Assembly (NCBI RefSeq): GCF_039555335.1
Contig: NC_092642.1
Location: 9,744,752 to 9,808,751 of the forward strand
Direction: 5' to 3'
Length of the DNA stretch: 64,000 nucleotides
Source: Amphiura filiformis
Taxonomy: Eukaryota > Echinodermata > Ophiuroidea > Amphilepidida > Amphiuridae
A program made the translations under genes and the position numbers. The notes under the pieces are model-generated. The model made no database searches. It had not been told where the DNA came from and saw only the letters and a program-made list of their open reading frames with translations. Positions 24,101-35,465 of the stretch are shown here, in pieces (position 1 is the stretch's first letter; every line of letters begins with the position of its first letter).

Positions 24101-26258
24101 TACAATACCCTGAATAATCTGGTAGGTGTAACTCTGAAATATGACAATAGAAAACTTTGCTTTACATCATAGGTTAGTCAGTATTTTCTACACATTTGTA
24201 TACATTTTAAAAAGTTTTTACCTGTTCCAACTCATCAATTACAGGGGTGTGAGTGACAACACAGAATTAAAGACAGAGAATCGGGACTCGACCGCCATCT
24301 TGATACAGGTATGGAGCAAAAATTGGGGGTATTCGGTTTCCCTCGGAATGCACTTGAGGCATTTATTGTCATGCAAGCGTGACATGGATGAAGGGCGCAT
24401 TTGAGAGACGCACTTGATGCGACCTGTACACGAGTGCCAATGCAGAATTGTTTTCGTTCGTCTCCGCGCACCATCGGCAAGGACCCAAATACCCCCAATT
24501 TTCTCCCCATAGCTGACGACGCGATTGTATGTGGTGGTATAGAGGGAGTCCCGGTTCTCCTTCTCTAATTCTGTGGAGTGACCACAGATAAAAGTCTTTT
24601 AGTTTTTTAATTGTCCCCAGTATAATTCTTGCAAAGAATAATAGATCTGTGTCCCCCCCCCCCAAAAAAAAAAGAACTAGAAGTGAACAAACCTTAACAA
24701 GTTCTATATCCATTGTTACTCCTGAGCGGAACGTCTCAAAATACTTCTTCAGATCCATCTTGAGGAACTCAAAGACAAGGTACAGTTTCTGCTCCTGCAT
24801 CAAAACATCCGATAACCTGGGGAAAAAAAAGGATGAACCGTACAGAGATATTGAATTTCAAGAGTAAATGTGGATAAAGTAACCATTGGCGTAGCCAGGA
24901 TTCATTTTTTGGACATTCCCTCTAAATTGACCAAGAAAGCATATATATATTTGGACTTTTTTTGATCAAAAATCCATTTTATAAAAAAACTTTTTTTTCC
25001 TCACTTGTTACACTAGCAAAGATGACCTCTTTGGCCTTTGGTGATGACTGGGGGGGGGGGGCAACCCCATGGAAACAACCACCAAGCCAAACTTTTTATG
25101 TCATAACTGTTTCAACTATGGAAAAATGTTTTGCAAACAAATACAATTTTCCTGCCTTATTATTAATGTCTCTTGAATCCACTTACTTGACAATATTTGG
25201 GTGAGTGAGTTCCTTGAGGAGTGAGATCTCCCTGATGGTTGTACTTGGAACACCTTCCTCTTCACTCTCCATCCTAATCTTTTTCAGAGCCACAATCTCT
25301 CCAGTCTTCTTGTTGCGACCTTTGTACACAACGCCATAGGTACCTGGTGAATGTAGGAGACAATTTCATTTTAGAACACAATTACTGCAACCTAAATGAG
25401 TACATTTTACTTAGCACTAAAAATCAGGGACTGCCTTTTAAAGTGAGAGCAATCACTCTCTACTGCTCTCCTTAAATCCGATATGGAGAGTGATTTTTTA
25501 GCTCTCCTTAGTTGACCATTCCCTCCTTTGTAAACGCTCTATCCAGCTCTCCTTGAAGTTGAAGGCTCCAGAAGAGCTATTTCAAGCTCTCCTGCAAATT
25601 CCAAAAGACAGTCCCTGAAAAAGTGAAACATTTTTACTGAAGAGAGGAAATTTAAACTATAATTTAATTTACCTCCATCTGGGCTGCATGAAAGATCAGA
25701 GGATTACAGAAGAATGCATTTACAAATCAAACCACCAATGCTGTGTCATTGCACATGGAGCAGAGCAGAGTACACCCAAATCACCATTTTCTGCTCTTTC
25801 CTCTTCAGTTCCAACATTTGCTACGTGTACAAATTACAGGACCATATTTTTTATTGCTAGCAGTATGTATAACAAATTACTAACATTTTTATTCATACCC
25901 TGCAACTTTTAAGCAACATTGTATGTAAAACATGATTGCTCCACAGTGTCTTAAGTTCATTTTGTGAGGGCATCCATTTTCAAGGCATATTGGCTATTCA
26001 TGCTAGGGCAGTCACATGATGAATGGTTTATACCTTGGGTTATGTTTGTTCCAAGGTGAGGATCATCTATCCAATTTGCAATGATTTTCAAAATGAGATC
26101 CCATTTTCCAAAATGAGTTCTGTACAACAGTACTCTATGTTCTAACTTTACCTAGACCAAATGTTGGAACCGAGGTGAATGCCTACACATTTTGTGTGTT
26201 CTTTTTTGAAAGTTTAATTACCTTCACCAATCTTCTCTATTTTTGAGTAATTCTCCAT
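21031..26258 (-). CDS. CDK1: CDK1 (cdc2) cyclin-dependent kinase, 7 coding exons, exon 6 frameshifted
   Basis: Coding exons, 5' to 3' on the minus strand: 26258-26222, 25343-25187, 24816-24693, 24133-23963, 22774-22611, 21832-21692, 21153-21031. They give about 305 residues, close to the family length of 297-305. Visible landmarks: [20 protein letters not shown] with Thr14/Tyr15 inhibitory sites, VALKKI lysine, a PSTTIRE helix, HRDLKPQN catalytic loop, DFG, T-loop [15 protein letters not shown] with the CAK-site Thr, and [18 protein letters not shown] after the APE region favours CDK1 over CDK2. Family role: mitotic kinase with cyclins A/B. Oddities: one base is missing in coding exon 6, and PSTAIRE reads PSTTIRE. 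The C-terminus is longer than in vertebrates. All splice sites look intact, so a recent lesion or assembly error is likelier than an old pseudogene. Confidence 0.95.
21692..21832 (-). CDS. CDK1: CDK1 coding exon 6 with apparent 1-base deletion
   Basis: Acceptor AACCAG and donor GTAATT. In frame it reads [20 protein letters not shown] through [12 protein letters not shown]. The expected GLDLLQ before the last exon appears only after a +1 correction at the CCC run 21707-21709 (GGG on the gene strand, where GGGG would keep frame). The length of 141 does not fit the flanking phases (142 would). Confidence 0.9.
22611..22774 (-). CDS. CDK1: CDK1 coding exon 5: APE region and GDSEIDQ helix
   Basis: Acceptor [49 protein letters not shown] plus AG at donor GTAGGT. 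Confidence 0.95.
23963..24133 (-). CDS. CDK1: CDK1 coding exon 4: catalytic loop, DFG, T-loop start
   Basis: Acceptor ATATTTCAG, 57 codons in phase 0. Encodes [39 protein letters not shown] and RVYTHE; donor GTATGG. Confidence 0.95.
24259..24578. mobile_element. MITE in CDK1 intron 3
   Basis: ACAGAATTAAAGACAGAGAA and AATTGGGGGTATT at the left reappear inverted at the right (AATACCCCCAATTTTCTCCC, GGTTCTCCTTCTCTAATTCT). Confidence 0.7.
24693..24816 (-). CDS. CDK1: CDK1 coding exon 3: hinge region
   Basis: Polypyrimidine tract and CCCAG acceptor; reads [20 protein letters not shown] then [12 protein letters not shown] and ends ELVK at GTTTGT. Confidence 0.93.
25187..25343 (-). CDS. CDK1: CDK1 coding exon 2: ATP loop and C-helix
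   Basis: Acceptor TTCACCAG; reads [20 protein letters not shown] then [20 protein letters not shown]. It carries Thr14, Tyr15, the catalytic Lys and the cyclin-binding helix, with Thr (ACC, 25239-25237) where PSTAIRE has Ala. Ends LTHPNIV plus AA at GTAAGT. Confidence 0.95.
25425..25617. mobile_element. MITE in CDK1 intron 1 with CAGGGACTG ends
   Basis: CAGGGACTGCCTTTTAAA at the left and TTCCAAAAGACAGTCCCTG at the right are inverted. Interior GCTCTCC/GGAGAG motifs are repeated. The CAGGG..CCCTG termini recall hAT elements, but no 8-bp target duplication was found. Confidence 0.65.
26222..26258 (-). CDS. CDK1: CDK1 coding exon 1
   Basis: ATG at 26258-26256 in the context TTCACAATGG; encodes [12 protein letters not shown] and the first base of a Gly codon, then donor GTAATT. 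Confidence 0.93.
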
Positions 26259-26297
26259 TGTGAAGCTGGTGGACTGTAAACGACTGAAAGATGAGAA
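26259..26297 (-). other. CDK1 5' UTR part of coding exon 1
   Basis: A polypyrimidine tract and TTTCATTTCAG acceptor end at 26298, 39 bases before the start codon, implying at least one upstream untranslated exon. Confidence 0.6.
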
Positions 26298-27100
26298 CTG
26301 AAATGAAAGAAAAGGGAAACAAATTGATTACGGTACATCAATTAATTTTAGTATAATTACAAAATACCAAGTACTACTACATGTGTAGTTGTTGTCAATA
26401 CTATCCATGAATTTCATTTTAGAGGAAAATAACTTGTGTTGGTAGGTAACACTAACAAGCCATTTTGGTCAAGTCCAAGTCGTTTTGTCTAAGTCACAAG
26501 TCAAGTCATTTTGCAAAAGTTGCAAGTCAAGTCACAAAAATAGTGACTCTGGTTTCATCATAATTGTATTTGAAGAATAGCTATCGAAATAGAGTAGAAA
26601 TTGATGAAATGCAGTTGACACTGTAAAAGCTATACTAAGTTATGAACACAGCCAATCACGGTGGGGATCACATTAAAAATGTTACCAAAATCATGAAATT
26701 GCACTTCAACTAACTGTAAAGGCATGCAGCATAGTACGCACATGAGCTACCTTTGCTAGCGATCCCAACTTTTAGACCACCCGAGCTATAAGCCTATACT
26801 ATATAGTTAAAATTGCCAATTTATCAAATTAGGCCTAAACTTTTGCACCAAGGTTTAAAACAAAATAAACATGTTTTCAACTGTATAGCCTACAAACAGT
26901 TCTTCTGTCGAACAGCTTTATTTCATGATTTTGTTCCAAAAATAATTCAATTAAATGTTACTTTCTATTGCTATAAATTTAAAAACTAAAGAGTTGAATG
27001 CGAATGCACGCTATAGCCAAAATATTTAATTCTCGATCATGAGAGCCAACTTGGTACGCACAGTTATTTGTGTCGAGCGTACTACCGCACGCATAAAGAC

Positions 27101-27422
27101 CAGGGCTGTCAACTTTTGGAATTGCTTGGCGTGAGACAGAGGCGTACCGGGATTTGCCGACTACAATATTCATTTTGAATCTTGATTATAACCAAATAAT
27201 TATTTGAGCCACGGCCCTCGAGAATTTGAAAGTGGGGGGGGGGGGTGTCGGTAGGGACAAGAAATTATTTTGACGATGCGTGAGATTTTACTAATTTTCC
27301 AGCTTCTTGCGTGAGATTTACTACCTAGGCATGAGAATACTACCTTGGCGTGTGACCGTGAGAAAGTGACCCAATGCGTGAGACTCACCGTCACGGCCAA
27401 TGCGTGAGAGTTGACAGCCCTG
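27101..27422. mobile_element. hAT-like MITE with CAGGGCTGTCAACT ends
   Basis: Perfect 14-bp inverted ends CAGGGCTGTCAACT/AGTTGACAGCCCTG. Flanking octamers ATAAAGAC (27093-27100) and GCAAAGAC (27423-27430) match at six of eight positions, as expected for an old 8-bp hAT target duplication. The interior has several GCGTGAGA repeats and a poly-G run. Confidence 0.75.
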
Positions 27423-28045
27423 GCAAAGACCGGCGCTTACGCTGCAAACACAGCTTTTGAGAATTGACCAATCACAAAGTCGTTCCTAGGCAAGGACGGT
27501 CAAGCAGGTCGCGCGATCGTGTTAATAACAGTTATTCTATGAAAAGTACGCTGACACAGAAGGTACACCCTCTCATGATCGAGAATTTGTTATTTTGGCA
27601 GTAGCGTATCATGCAATTTCGAGCGTGTTTGACATCTTTCCATTGCGTGACATAATTGTGCATTTAATCAAGATGGCAAACTTTTCGATTTAAATGTGAC
27701 ATATTTTTGCGGAGACAATTCCCTGCCACTTTCCACTCATCTTTTCATGTACCGGTAATGGAAATGATGTGGATAAAGTAAAGGTACGTTTTTCTTCTAA
27801 AATATTGCTTTTCCAATTTTTTAAAAATTGTTAATTTGTTTTTTGAGACTAACACTCTCACTGACGTACGGTATTTATAATCAGAAATAGCAGGTACGGC
27901 CACTGCTGAAGGAATATGCTGAATAGATAGTGAGTTTAGTCATTGTTACTGTAGTGTTAGTCTTTACTAAAAATTATCCATAATACTTTTCAAAAAGTTC
28001 AGTTGTTTTGTCCTTGTTTTAGGAAACCCTGCCCTCCTAAATTTA

Positions 28046-28890
28046 TCCAATTGGCGATCTTTTCCTTTAGACCACCCTCGCTATATAGGGACTAAATTAT
28101 TACTTTTGCATCAAGGTTTACTTTTGCATCAAGGTTAAACAGTTGCCAAACACTTTGAAGTCAAGGTTTAATGTATTGGAAGGAGGGCAGGGCTTCGATA
28201 AATGAGGGAAATTATGGGGTAAAAAACAAGGTTAAAACAACTTTTTGAAAACATGTGAAAACAGCTATTCTGCAAAGAAGTTTTTGTCTCAAAGAACAAT
28301 TGAAAAATGACCGGAAAAGCAAAAAACATACCTTCATACAATCAGCATCACTTACGTCACATAAAAAGATGATCAGATGAGTGAAAAGTGGCAAAGAATG
28401 TGTGAAATGAGGGATTTTTTAAAAGAAAAATACATCGTGTTTTGAAAGAAATTCGCCATCTTGAATAAATACAAAATTGCGTCATACAGTAAAATACTGT
28501 CAAACGCGCTTAAAAATGCTTGATACGCGAGCGTAAATCACCGTCAAAACGAAAGCGTACATCAAGCGCTGTGCTACGCTGAAAGTTTTGGAGTTTGTAT
28601 CACCGGTTTAGTATTCAGCTCTTTTACGCCAAAAATTGCGATAAAAACGCGTGGATTTTGGAACAAAATAAAGCTTGTTCGACAAAATAAAAGGTATGTT
28701 TCTATAGCTAAGAACATGTTTAACCTTGTTGTGAAAGTTTAATTTGGTAAAATCGTAATTTTAACCTTATATAACTCGGGTGGTCTAAAAGAAAAGATCG
28801 CCCATTAACCTGCCACCAAAGTGTTTGGCAACAATTTTGAAACCTCAATGCAAAATTTAAACCTTGATTGATGCAAAAGAAAAAATTTAG
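28046..28890. repeat. Rearranged inverted repeat blocks
   Basis: Blocks GGCGATCTTTTCCTTTAGAC, GGACTAAATTATTACTTTTG and GTTGCCAAACACTTTG at 28050-28160 recur inverted at 28760-28885, but in permuted order. A weaker copy of the GACCACCCGAGCTATA block is at about 26773. Confidence 0.6.
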
Positions 28891-28975
28891 TCCTTTACAT
28901 GTTTATCATGCATGAGCATGATCATGATGATGATCATGCATGGCATGATGAGCGAGGCCTGTGGCCCAAAATAAA

Positions 28976-30677
28976 TTTAGGGTCAGTCCATATCAAATCA
29001 ACCAATTTTCTGAAAAGTTCCCAGGTGACCCTCTCAGATTTTGATGAAATTCCATCAGAATAATCTTTTGTGCCCACAATGAACTCATACAAAAATTTGG
29101 CCTCATAGGCCATGTCGTTTTGAGAAATGGCCGTTTGAAGTTTGGCCCAGACACCCCCTTTTTGGCACTCGCGAGTGTCATTGGTGATTTTTACCAACTT
29201 TGGTAGCTCATAACTTCCTGTTCAGAACAGATATAAAGCTGCAAATTTGCATTCTAGCTAACCTTATGTGATATTTTCAGAATCTGTCTCTACATTTCAG
29301 ATATCTGCTTTCCTTTTAAAGTTATGAGCACCCAAAGTTGGTCATTTATTCAACCGCAAGTGTGATTTTGTCATTTTGGGGGTCCCCTGGTGCCAAAAAT
29401 AGGGTATCATATGACTCAAATGTCATAGATACATTGTCTATGGGTACATATCTGAGCCCACAAGCAAGTTTGAGCAAATCAAACCATTGATGGAGGAATA
29501 GGCGGCATCCCAAATTGGGTCCGGGTGAAAATTTGCCGAAGACCCCCCTCTTTCGGACCAATGGTTGACCTTGTGGACAGTTAAAACATGAATTGAAATT
29601 TACAGCCCTGAAACATACTTATGAGACCTACCAAGAAACAAAAATTCAGCTTTGGTACTCAACTCCATCATAGTTAGATGGCAGCTTGAAAATAGGGTGG
29701 AAACCCTGCTATTTCTTGTCTAAGGGTGTTGAATTCAGCAACCATGACAATAAAATTTGCAAAATTTGACTAAGTTTTTTCAAAAGTTACCTGAAGTGTC
29801 ATATGAAATATGTTCTGGGTGTGTTTTAGAGGCTAATGAATACATCTAGAGTGGTCTGTAATGTTCGACCCAAAAATATGCACATATACTTAGTCAAATT
29901 TGGCATATTTTGTTGCCATGGCTGCCGAATTCAACAACCTTAGACAAGAAATAACAGATTTTCCTCCATATTTTCAAGAGCCATCTAACTATGATGGAGT
30001 TGAGTACCAAAGCTGAATTTTTGTTTCTTGGTAGGTCTCATAAGTATGTTTCATGGCTGTAAATTTCAGTTCATGATTTAACTGTCCACAAGGTCAACCA
30101 TTGGTCAGAAAGATGGGGGTCTCCGCAAGTTTTCACCCGACCCAACTTCAGAAGCCGCTATTCCTCCATCAATGGTTTGATTAGCTCAAACTTGCTTGTA
30201 GGCTCAGATATGTACCCATAGACAATGCATCTGTGACATTTGAGTCATATGATCACATATTTTTGGCACCAAGGGACCCCCAAAATGACAAAATCACACT
30301 TGCGGTTGAATAAATTACCAACTTTGAGTGCTCATAACTTAAAAAGGAAAGCAGATATCTGAAATTTAGAGCCAGATTCTGAAAATATGACATAAGGTTA
30401 GCTAGAATGCAAATTTGCAGCTTTATATCTGTTCAGAACAGGAAGTTATGAGCTACCAAAGTTGGTAAAAATCACCAATGACACTCGCGAGTGCCAAAAA
30501 GGGGGGTCTGGGCCAAACTTCAAATGGCCATTTATCAAAAAAGGACATGGCCTATGAGGCCAAATTTTTGTATGGGTTCATTGTGGCCACAAAAGATTAT
30601 TCTGATGGAATTTCATCAAAATCTGAGAGGGTCACCTGGGGACCCCTGGTTGATTTGACATGGACTTACCCTTTAGA
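28976..30677. repeat. 1.7-kb near-perfect palindrome
   Basis: Arms 28976-29777 and about 29889-30677 are inverse copies with scattered mismatches around a loop of about 110 bases. Landmarks: GGTGACCCTCTCAGATTTTG, GGCACTCGCGAGTGTCATTG, ACATGAATTGAAATTTACAG and TTGACTAAGT near the centre. Pairs of ORF-like stretches in the two arms are mirror images without family resemblance. If the promoter near 31.1 kb is right, this lies in CDK1 intron 1. Confidence 0.9.
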
Positions 30678-31095
30678 TTAATTTAGGATCGCAAGACTAA
30701 GAGGTCCAATTTTTTTAAGAACGTCAAATACCATCATGCCATGAATACCGGGGTCAAATACAATTACATGAATTATGAATATCATATATATATTATACAA
30801 AATACATTTAACATTAATAACATGGAATTTAAAATTCTTACAACAGCAAAATTTAAAAAAAGTCTTTCTTTGTCCGTGCACTCAGAATATCGATTTCAAT
30901 TCATGAATTCATGAATTTGCATCGTCGTTTCTTGACAACAAAATCCACTCAATTACTACTTTAAACCACAGTTTACGCATATTTTATTCAATAAAAAAAT
31001 ATAACAAATACAGTGTTGTTGATATTTGATGAATAAATAAAAATCTGCGTGTATGATTATTCACAAAAAGAGAAATAAATACAAGCTTCCCCCAC

Positions 31096-31225
31096 TTACC
31101 TCCGCACAGTTTAAAATACTTGCCAGGAAATGCCAGCTGTTTATTTCATATGGGCCGCCCGGTTTCGAAACAAACCAATCGAAGACTTCGTTTCAATAGC
31201 GGTCTGTCCCATTAACCAATCAAAA
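31096..31225 (-). promoter_or_regulatory. Putative CDK1 promoter and untranslated first exon
   Basis: On the minus strand, CTGTGCGGAG|GTAAGTGG (donor at 31099) is a strong consensus donor that can join the acceptor at 26298. Just upstream are two inverted CCAAT boxes (plus-strand CCAAT at 31175-31179 and 31216-31220, 41 bp apart), GAAACCGGGCGG, and CCGCTATTGAAACG, which resembles a CDE/CHR pair. Paired CCAAT boxes with CHR-like elements are typical of G2/M genes including CDK1 in vertebrates (family knowledge). The link to this gene is inference. Confidence 0.4.
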
Positions 31226-31711
31226 CAAAGGACAAATGAGTTAGGTTATCCTGCTAAAACACCTTATGCTTGATGTAAATTCTACTTATAGCTGCATCAA
31301 CGCTATAAAATATTTCGATTTTTACTAAATTATAACAAAATGATCAGTGAAATATTTGTTAAACATAATATTATTGTAAACAAGTTAGGTTACATTATTT
31401 TAAAATTGTATGTTAATTCAATCAAATTTCAATTCAATCGGCTATTTCTGAAAATAATTAATCACCAAGCATGCGGTAGTATTAAGCGAGATGAAAGCGC
31501 CCTCAATTTTCAGAAGGGATTTAAAAAAATAAAAAAAAATACAAGGAGTTATACAGGGTGTACGAAAAGATTTGTCTTTTTTTTTGAAAAGAGGGAAATT
31601 GATTGTTTCCTGTTGGGTCTGTATTTTGTCACTAGGTTGAAAATTTTGAAATTGTACCGCGGCCGGGGTTTCAAGGGATTGCCAGTATTGCCACCGTGAA
31701 ATCAAAAGTTC

Positions 31712-32099
31712 ATAAGGCCAAATAAAATAAAAAAACATGTTTCACGTCCGGGTTTTTGAAAAAAAGGAGGAAGAGGGGGCTTTTTTTTTTATTTTTTATC
31801 GCAAAATCGGTGTAAATACCCATAATTAGAGCTATTTTAGCGTATACAATAATGCCTGGAAAGAGGAGGAGGCCTCTTTTTATTTGTTGTTCTGAGAGAT
31901 AGGCCCCTCTAACTATCACAAAACCTTATAAAAGTGTTTCTTGTATATTAGCAAGGCTATAGAAAGCACCTCTACTTCCTAGACATATTTTTTGAAAAGT
32001 TATAACTGAATTTCAAAAAATAAAAATAAAATTGAAGAAACCTCAAAAAAGGAAGCGAGAGGGGACGTGAAACATGTTTTATTTTTTATTTGGCCTAAT
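31712..32099. mobile_element. Foldback with ATAAGGCCAAATAAAATA ends
   Basis: AAGGCCAAATAAAATA and AACATGTTTCACGTCC at the left are inverted at the right (GGACGTGAAACATGTTTTAT, TTATTTGGCCT). Confidence 0.7.
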
Positions 32100-33245
32100 G
32101 TAGGCCTAGGTTTAAGCCCCGGGGGTGGAGTGTAGCCAATTTTATTGAAAATTCCTAAAAAAATGAGGGAAAGTCAGTGTGAAAACTCGGAAACGTGAGT
32201 CGAGTCCAATAAAACTCAATTACTGGGATCCAAATTTACAAACCTTTAGTGCTATAGGCATAGCGGCCTACATGTTGCGAGCGCAGCGCGGCGAGCAGGA
32301 AAATGTGCATAGGCCTAGGCCTATTTAAGCGTTTCCATAGGGCCTACTGTTTTCCTAAGCCTTTTTAGAGCGTTTTATTCAAAAGGCTCCCCATGATTGC
32401 GTGAAAATCGCTTGCCCCCCCCCTCGGCTTGCTTGTCCCCCCCTTTCGGCTCGCCAAAATTTCTTCCCCCATTTTACCCTCCCCAGGGCTCATAATTATT
32501 GCACAGCCCTTAGTCAGCATCCAATTTTATCATTAGTTGTCTTGCTATCTGGGATGTGACACATGTAGGCCTATTTAGTAATTAGTTGTAGGCTAGGCCC
32601 TAGATGTGCCTTTTGCCCACTTGGCCCCAGATGTTCAAGGCTAGGGGCCCCAGAGGCCCAAATGTTAAAACAAAGGGTCGGCCGTTTCTCAGCAAATAAA
32701 GTAGCTAAATAGGCTACTGTTATTATGTATATGGTCAATTCCAGCCAAAGCGGGACAAAATTCTCTCTGGGGGCCATTTTAAAAATGTTTAAATCCTTTT
32801 CAATTCTAGACTTATCAAATGAGAAGATCATATCTAGTGAATCATCAGGTGGAAGTGCCATCGGATTGAAAAATAACTTTTCTTGCTAGACCAAATAAAG
32901 TGTTACGAATGTAAGCCTTTTTCACCTGTTGTACGCCATAAAATTTCACTTTCTTTAATATCTTTCAATATTTTACGTGTGACCCATATACACTAAAAAT
33001 CGGTGAAGACTTTGAACGTAAAATAGAATTTTATTACATATAGGCCTATCTACAAAGAAATATTTTGGTTATTACAAATTTTAAGAAAGAACCAGGTGTA
33101 CAGGTAAGATTGTGTCAATTCTTCGAGCTCTTTCCAAAGTGGCTGCCATTTAACATTACTGCATTAGTTCGAAAGATTAAAATTAATGCTTTATAGAAAT
33201 ATAAAGTTAGATTTTGTATCTCGTCGCAGGATGAGGACTTCGGAT

Positions 33246-34556
33246 GGATTCGTGGGTTAACAGCGTCTGAAAATTAGCAAATTCCTATTAATTTTTTAAT
33301 AAAAATAAAAATTACTTTTCCGTATGTCAATAATTCAGGCTACAATGGCACTAAAATGAATTTTATCAAAATTCAAACTACATGGAATATTTAGAATTGA
33401 TCATTATGGCATTTTGGGTATAACACTTTTGAGAATAATGAAGTTGCCAAATTCAAATAGACATAGCAAACAGTTTTATATTATTATTTTAAATTATTCC
33501 ATATTTTCATGCAGCAATATTCTATTACATCGTGTTTGATGGTTCCTAAGAACTAAAACACTATCAAGACATTGTTAACAATAATTTAAGTAGGGATTCG
33601 TGGGTAACTAAAATGTTCGTGGGTAACACATATTTGAAGGTATGTATTGGTAAGCGGCAAAATAGAAAATTTTACAGAAGGATGGAAACCATCATGTGGT
33701 TATTCCTCCATTGTGTTTCAATGATTCCCGTTTCTCGAATCAATTACATGCACCCAAAAAATGGTAATTTAGGATAATCAATCAAAACCTCACGATACAG
33801 CTTCAGTATACCTTCAAGCCGGGCCTTCAAGAGGACGCTATTAAACAGGACTGTTTTGGAACCTTTTTCGCATGTTTTCAAAATGTTAAGATGAATAAGA
33901 AACATATAATTTACGAGTAAATCCTTGGATTCGTGGGTAAAGCCGAATTCGTGGGTAAAGCTATAAGTACTATAGTACCGTTTGGGGTTTGCGTTTCTTA
34001 GGTGCATAAACTTTAAGTACTGTAAAAATTATAGCATACCCATGGCTTGCATATGTGCTGATTTAGATTTAAAATAAACATTCTCCTTGTTTTTCAAGGT
34101 TAGCATCTATTCGGGATTCGTGGGTATCAAAAGTTTAAACCATCGTAGATTTTTTTTAAAGCGGTGAACGTATTTATACGATTTACAATATTAAGCACTT
34201 GTCAAACTAAATTCAGTGTCCAAGGTCATAAAAATGTTAAATTAAGATATGGCAATTATATTTGCTGGACTCGTGGACAACATTTGATACGTGGGTAACG
34301 TCAAATTTGATTTTGTGGAATTTTATGGGTAAAATGTATTTGTAGAAAATAATCACTTGGACCTCAGAATTAGGGTAACAAAATTATTAGCCAAATTGAC
34401 TTAATGGCCTCTAGAGTCCACAAACTTTGGTGGAACTCAATCGTTTTACATATGATGAGAGATCGTGCAAACTTCTTTCTAACGGTAATAATTTCATTTT
34501 GATTGAAGGAATTCAATGACATATATGGTGCTTTATCTTTGAATTCGTGGGTAACG
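33246..34556 (+). repeat. Nine interspersed GATTCGTGGGTAAC motifs
   Basis: Copies at 33246, 33593, 33616, 33927, 33945, 34113, 34266 (variant GGACTCGTGGACAAC), 34286 and 34541, all on the plus strand in otherwise unrelated AT-rich sequence. Three pairs sit 18-22 bp apart, and successive groups are about 275-350 bp apart. Confidence 0.8.
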
Positions 34557-34709
34557 CCAATTCATTTAAGCGATCATAACTTGTCCCCTGGTATGACTTG
34601 CTAGTAAAGGCCTATATGCTCAAAGAGAGCACATTGGACGTGACATGACATGCTCCATCAATAACGTGATTTCCTTTATTAATGACATTTTAAAGTGGAA
34701 AGTTAACAT

Positions 34710-35118
34710 AGAGAGAATATTTTACGCAAAATGTTTGCCCAAAATATTTGCAATAACGTTTAAAAAACGTTTTCATGACCTTTGTATAACCCGAAATTTA
34801 AATGTTATTAAAATGTTTTGAAAAATTATTTTTAAGAACATTTCTGTGCTATGGGTTCAAATATTTTAACATAATGTTATTTAAGTATTGACAAAATATT
34901 TGGCAAACATGTTTGCAAAAATAGTTTACAATAACATTTTTTAAAAACATTTAAACATATTGTTGTAGTTTGTTTTCATACAAAACGTTTTAAAACGTTA
35001 TCATGACCTTTATATAACCAAACATTTCAATGTTATTAAAACGTTTTTACCTAAGCCAAAACCCAAAATATAACTTATTCAAAACGTTTTTAAAACATTT
35101 GTATGTTTGCTGGGATAA
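34710..35118. repeat. AACGTTTT-rich repeat related to the 42.2-kb transposon
   Basis: Dense AACGTTTT/AAAACGTT and ACATTT motifs. CATACAAAACGTTTTAAAAC and the terminal TATGTTTGCTGGGATAA resemble 42160-42860. Only one end is clear. Confidence 0.6.
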
Positions 35119-35465
35119 CATGGGCCCAGGGCCCCAAACGCTAAACATAGGGCCGGTCGTTTCTCATCAACTAAAGCAGCTTCAAGGCGCGAAGATCAAT
35201 TTTTTTGATTTTAATACTCTGACCAAAGTTGCCCCAAATGCGGGGTAACTTTGGGCAGGCTATTTCTAACCCCTAGGGCACCCTGGGTTTTGTTTGGAAG
35301 CAGTGGTTTAAAAACTCTGAAAAGTGCCCAAAGTTACCCCATTTTACGGTAGCGCATCAGTATAGATGGCGACTTTTCAGAATTTCTTTTACGAGAGTGC
35401 AATCTACATTAAAATAAAGCTTGTGAATTGGGCTTTCACTTATTTTGTGCTATTTCCGAACTGTC

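Noticed and set aside
21031..26258. Calling CDK1 a processed pseudogene because of the frameshift
   Set aside because: Six introns with consensus borders and preserved catalytic motifs rule out a retrocopy; the lesion is a single base.
28934..30681. ORFs of 60-90 codons in the palindrome
   Set aside because: The same sequences occur as mirror images in both arms and encode nothing recognisable.
31340..31699. 119-codon plus-strand ORF upstream of the CDK1 promoter region
   Set aside because: Lys/Phe-rich AT-driven reading frame that runs into a foldback end; no homology or coding signature.
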